DNA of 64,000 nt from Endotrypanum monterogeii. Taxonomy: Eukaryota > Euglenozoa > Kinetoplastea > Trypanosomatida > Trypanosomatidae. Below, piece by piece: positions 61,861-64,000 of the stretch. Under the pieces are notes generated by a model. That model saw only the letters and a program-made list of their open reading frames with translations. It was not told where the DNA came from and did no database searches. Position 1 is the first letter of the stretch. Each line of letters starts with the position of its first letter. Position numbers and translations under genes: made by a program. The stretch lies in contig CM007320.1 in the NCBI GenBank assembly GCA_000333855.2, forward strand, positions 1,401,419 through 1,465,418, written 5' to 3'.

Positions 61861-63561
61861 CTGCAGGGTAGTTGAACGATAGTTAGCGGTGGCGACAGTT
61901 GCTACATCACGAGTAAGCTGCATTGCAACTCTAGATTCGGTGCGCTGCTGAGAAGGTAAGGCTTCAGGGGCGTGTATCGAAGCCGCTTTTACCTACCGCA
62001 GCCGAGATGGCAACTGCATCCAGCATCAACCGAGACTTTCACGCGGGGAAAAAAAAGCAGATAGTGGTTGGCGACTCAGCGCCGCTGGGTTTCTTCTCGC
62101 CGTGCAATAGACCTGTCAAGTGACAGTGGGGCTCATATCTGGGGCTCTGTTTTCCACCGAACATGCGCTTTACGTTTCTCCGTTACATCGAACGGCAACC
62201 CATATTTGTTAATAGAGAAGATGAGCAACTTGATCACGCGCTCCGCCTTCACACCGATTTGCGCCATTGCCACTATACATCGGTGTGCTTTTTGCTTCAA
62301 GTTGCTCCTCATCGTTTTCTTTGAGTGCCGACATTGAGGAGATTCACGAAGCCGAATCGCCAGAAAAAAACTATACGGCTTAAAAAAAAAAAGGTGCCCA
62401 ACTGTATCAGCTACGCCGTTCATCAGCAACACATGTTCATGGGGGGGGTACCCTCCTCTGATTCCTCTGGATCGTTGGTATCAGCAGCCGAGCTTGGGCG
62501 ATCGAAGCAGAAGATTTTGTGCAAGGAAGACGTGGAATAGTCCCTTTAAAAGACGGAAGAAGGGAGTGGGGGCAGAAGCAATTCTTTGCGCTGCTGCAAA
62601 CTCGATTTTACCCCCAATAGGGGACTCGCTTGGAGTTGGATGCAGACTTATGCGCCAGTGCACACCTACTCAGATACGGACGTGTAGGCAACATCGGGGC
62701 CAGGAAACCACGTGTTCTCGTATGACAGTGTACTATATTTTGTTTCTCTTTTTCACTTGAACTGGGCGTAGATCGCTTCGAATCTCAGCGACAACGTGGA
62801 AAACAAAAAGATAACATAACTGTCAGGAACAGCTACCAAAAAAAAAAAAAAGTGGAATGATTACTTCGGAGTCTGGCGAAGCATGGAGGCGGGGAGTGAG
62901 TGGGAGGAGGGAGTCGGTTGACTGGAGGGCCAGCTCCTTTCGAGTCACAACCATGATTGTCAAATCACTAGAAGTGGCAGTGAGAGTAGCTACGGAAACA
63001 ATACAAGTGCATTGAACAACTCCGTGTACCCAACATGGAGCACTTCCATTCCCTTCTCGCTCCCCTTTACCCGAACATTCATAATCATTTCGCGGTGGAA
63101 ATGGTCAAGGTGCGTTTTTTCTTCATTTTATTCGCTCCCTTTTACGCTACATTTTCTGAAACATGTTTTTTTCTATCTTATCCTCACTCCCTCACATAAT
63201 CGTGCAAGACTGTATTACTGTATTTGCGCGACATACTAGCGTCTCATCTACTTCTGCGGGATCCCAAATTGTCTGTCACCGTTGCTCTCACGTCTCGCGC
63301 GTTGCTTTTGCGCCTTCCACCGCCAATTAAACCTTTTTTCTCTGTACGCACACCCCCACGAGGCTTGCGTCGCCGCTGAAAAATTTTTTGGCAGCCCTTC
63401 CAAGTGCTCACCCATACAGCGTTTCACACATTCTTCTGTGTCCTCTCCAAGGGGGGTCTTCCCTTGACTTCTTACGTCATCGTCGCGTTGGTGACTCAAC
63501 ACTCCGTAGCAGATCTTCATCGTGTACAATTTGTTTCCCCCCCCCTTCTCACTCCCGAGCC
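61861..63561. other. Intergenic region ahead of glycine cleavage T-protein
   Basis: The first ~200 bases may still be pseudogene. The rest is mixed to pyrimidine-rich, with A-runs at 62380 and 62838 and a G-run at 62441. The C-run with CTTCTCACTCCCGAG at 63538-63559 is the acceptor tract of the next gene. No intact gene. Confidence 0.5.
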
Positions 63562-64000
63562 ATGAACTCTTCCCTCAAGAGGATCGCGCTCCACAGCTTC
63601 CATGTTGCCCAGAAGGCGAAGATGGACGAATTCACGGGATATCATATGCCCATTTTCTATAGAAAATTGGGTGTGCTCAAGGAGCACCTCTACACTCGCC
63701 AGGTCGCGGGCATCTTCGATATCTCACATGTGGGTCAGTATGAGGTCCGCGGCGCAGATCGTGAGAGGTTCATGGAGTATGTCACCCCTGTTGACCTGCA
63801 GCGCACCCAGACTGGGTATGGTGCGCTGACGATGCTGACCAACGCGCAGGGAGGCATCAAGGACGACTGCATCGTGACGAAGATGGCTGATCACCTGGTT
63901 CTTGTGCTGAACGCTGGGTGCAAGGAGAAGGATGTCGCGCACCTGGAGGGTGTGCTGCGTGAGGGTCCGATGAAGGGCGCGGATGTGCAGCTGATACCGC
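63562..64000 (+). CDS. Glycine cleavage system T-protein (aminomethyltransferase), 5' part
   Basis: ATG at 63562, directly after a C/T tract and CCCGAG. MNSSLKRIALHSFHVAQKAK is a mitochondrial-type start, then GYHMPIFYRKLGVLKEHLYT, GIFDISHVGQYEVRGADRER, GALTMLTNAQGGIKDDCIVT: the T-protein landmarks (the M-x-x-F-x-G-x-x-M-P start, D-x-S-H-x-G, and G-G-x-x-D-D). It transfers the one-carbon unit from the H-protein-bound intermediate to tetrahydrofolate and releases ammonia. The window ends after about 146 codons of an expected ~375-400. Confidence 0.95.
   Translation, partial: MNSSLKRIALHSFHVAQKAKMDEFTGYHMPIFYRKLGVLKEHLYTRQVAGIFDISHVGQYEVRGADRERFMEYVTPVDLQRTQTGYGALTMLTNAQGGIKDDCIVTKMADHLVLVLNAGCKEKDVAHLEGVLREGPMKGADVQLIP

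Noticed and set aside
1..64000. CRISPR arrays, bacterial operons, insertion sequences, attachment sites
   Set aside because: None seen; the window is eukaryotic and the only interspersed element is the ~0.48 kb repeat family.

Overview
This 64 kb window comes from a trypanosomatid nuclear chromosome. All protein genes lack introns and sit head to tail in two long one-direction arrays. Most starts are preceded by a pyrimidine tract and an AG (trans-splice acceptor). Protein families are kinetoplastid in character, and intergenic DNA is full of T-tracts and TA/TG microsatellites. From memory and not checked, cysteine synthase to glycine cleavage T-protein with L34, S27, L10a and NAC-beta between them resembles the end of Leishmania chromosome 36, so I favour a Leishmania-like member of the Leishmaniinae; the species cannot be fixed.

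Left arm, minus strand (1-20967): cysteine synthase (3' end cut by the window), a Cys-motif protein, an F-box-like protein, a small EF-hand protein, a single-pass membrane protein, a J-domain-like protein, a WD40 protein, a probable mitochondrial protein, a tectonic-family (ciliary transition zone) protein and a Nudix hydrolase. Three nearly identical ~0.43-0.48 kb repeats lie between these genes.

About 950 bp at 20968-21916 separates the two arrays. Transcription diverges from it, so it is the likely polymerase II start region.

Right arm, plus strand (21917-64000): a mitochondrial-type protein, a calmodulin-like protein, a STE11-type protein kinase fused to a hybrid-histidine-kinase-like module, a large beta-propeller/alpha-solenoid protein (nucleoporin candidate), two small proteins, a gene-poor ~8.5 kb stretch with a fourth repeat copy, a Clp1-type protein, a large protein with an NDUFAF3/DUF498-like domain, a tRNA-splicing endonuclease subunit, then a translation cluster (two L34 copies, S27, L10a, NAC-beta), an eight-MORN protein, ~6.5 kb holding decayed coding sequence, and the start of glycine cleavage T-protein.

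The most interesting items are the PAS / H-box / ATPase-like / receiver / MAPKKK fusion at 24865-27798, the highly conserved repeat family, the same-frame coding-like continuation after the stop of the tRNA endonuclease gene, a signal-peptide-like sequence whose start codon reads GTG, and the pseudogene area at 59.4-61.9 kb. Three N gaps (9055-9298, 23058-23518, 50090-50099) limit the assembly; two sit in TA repeats and one cuts the first L34 copy.
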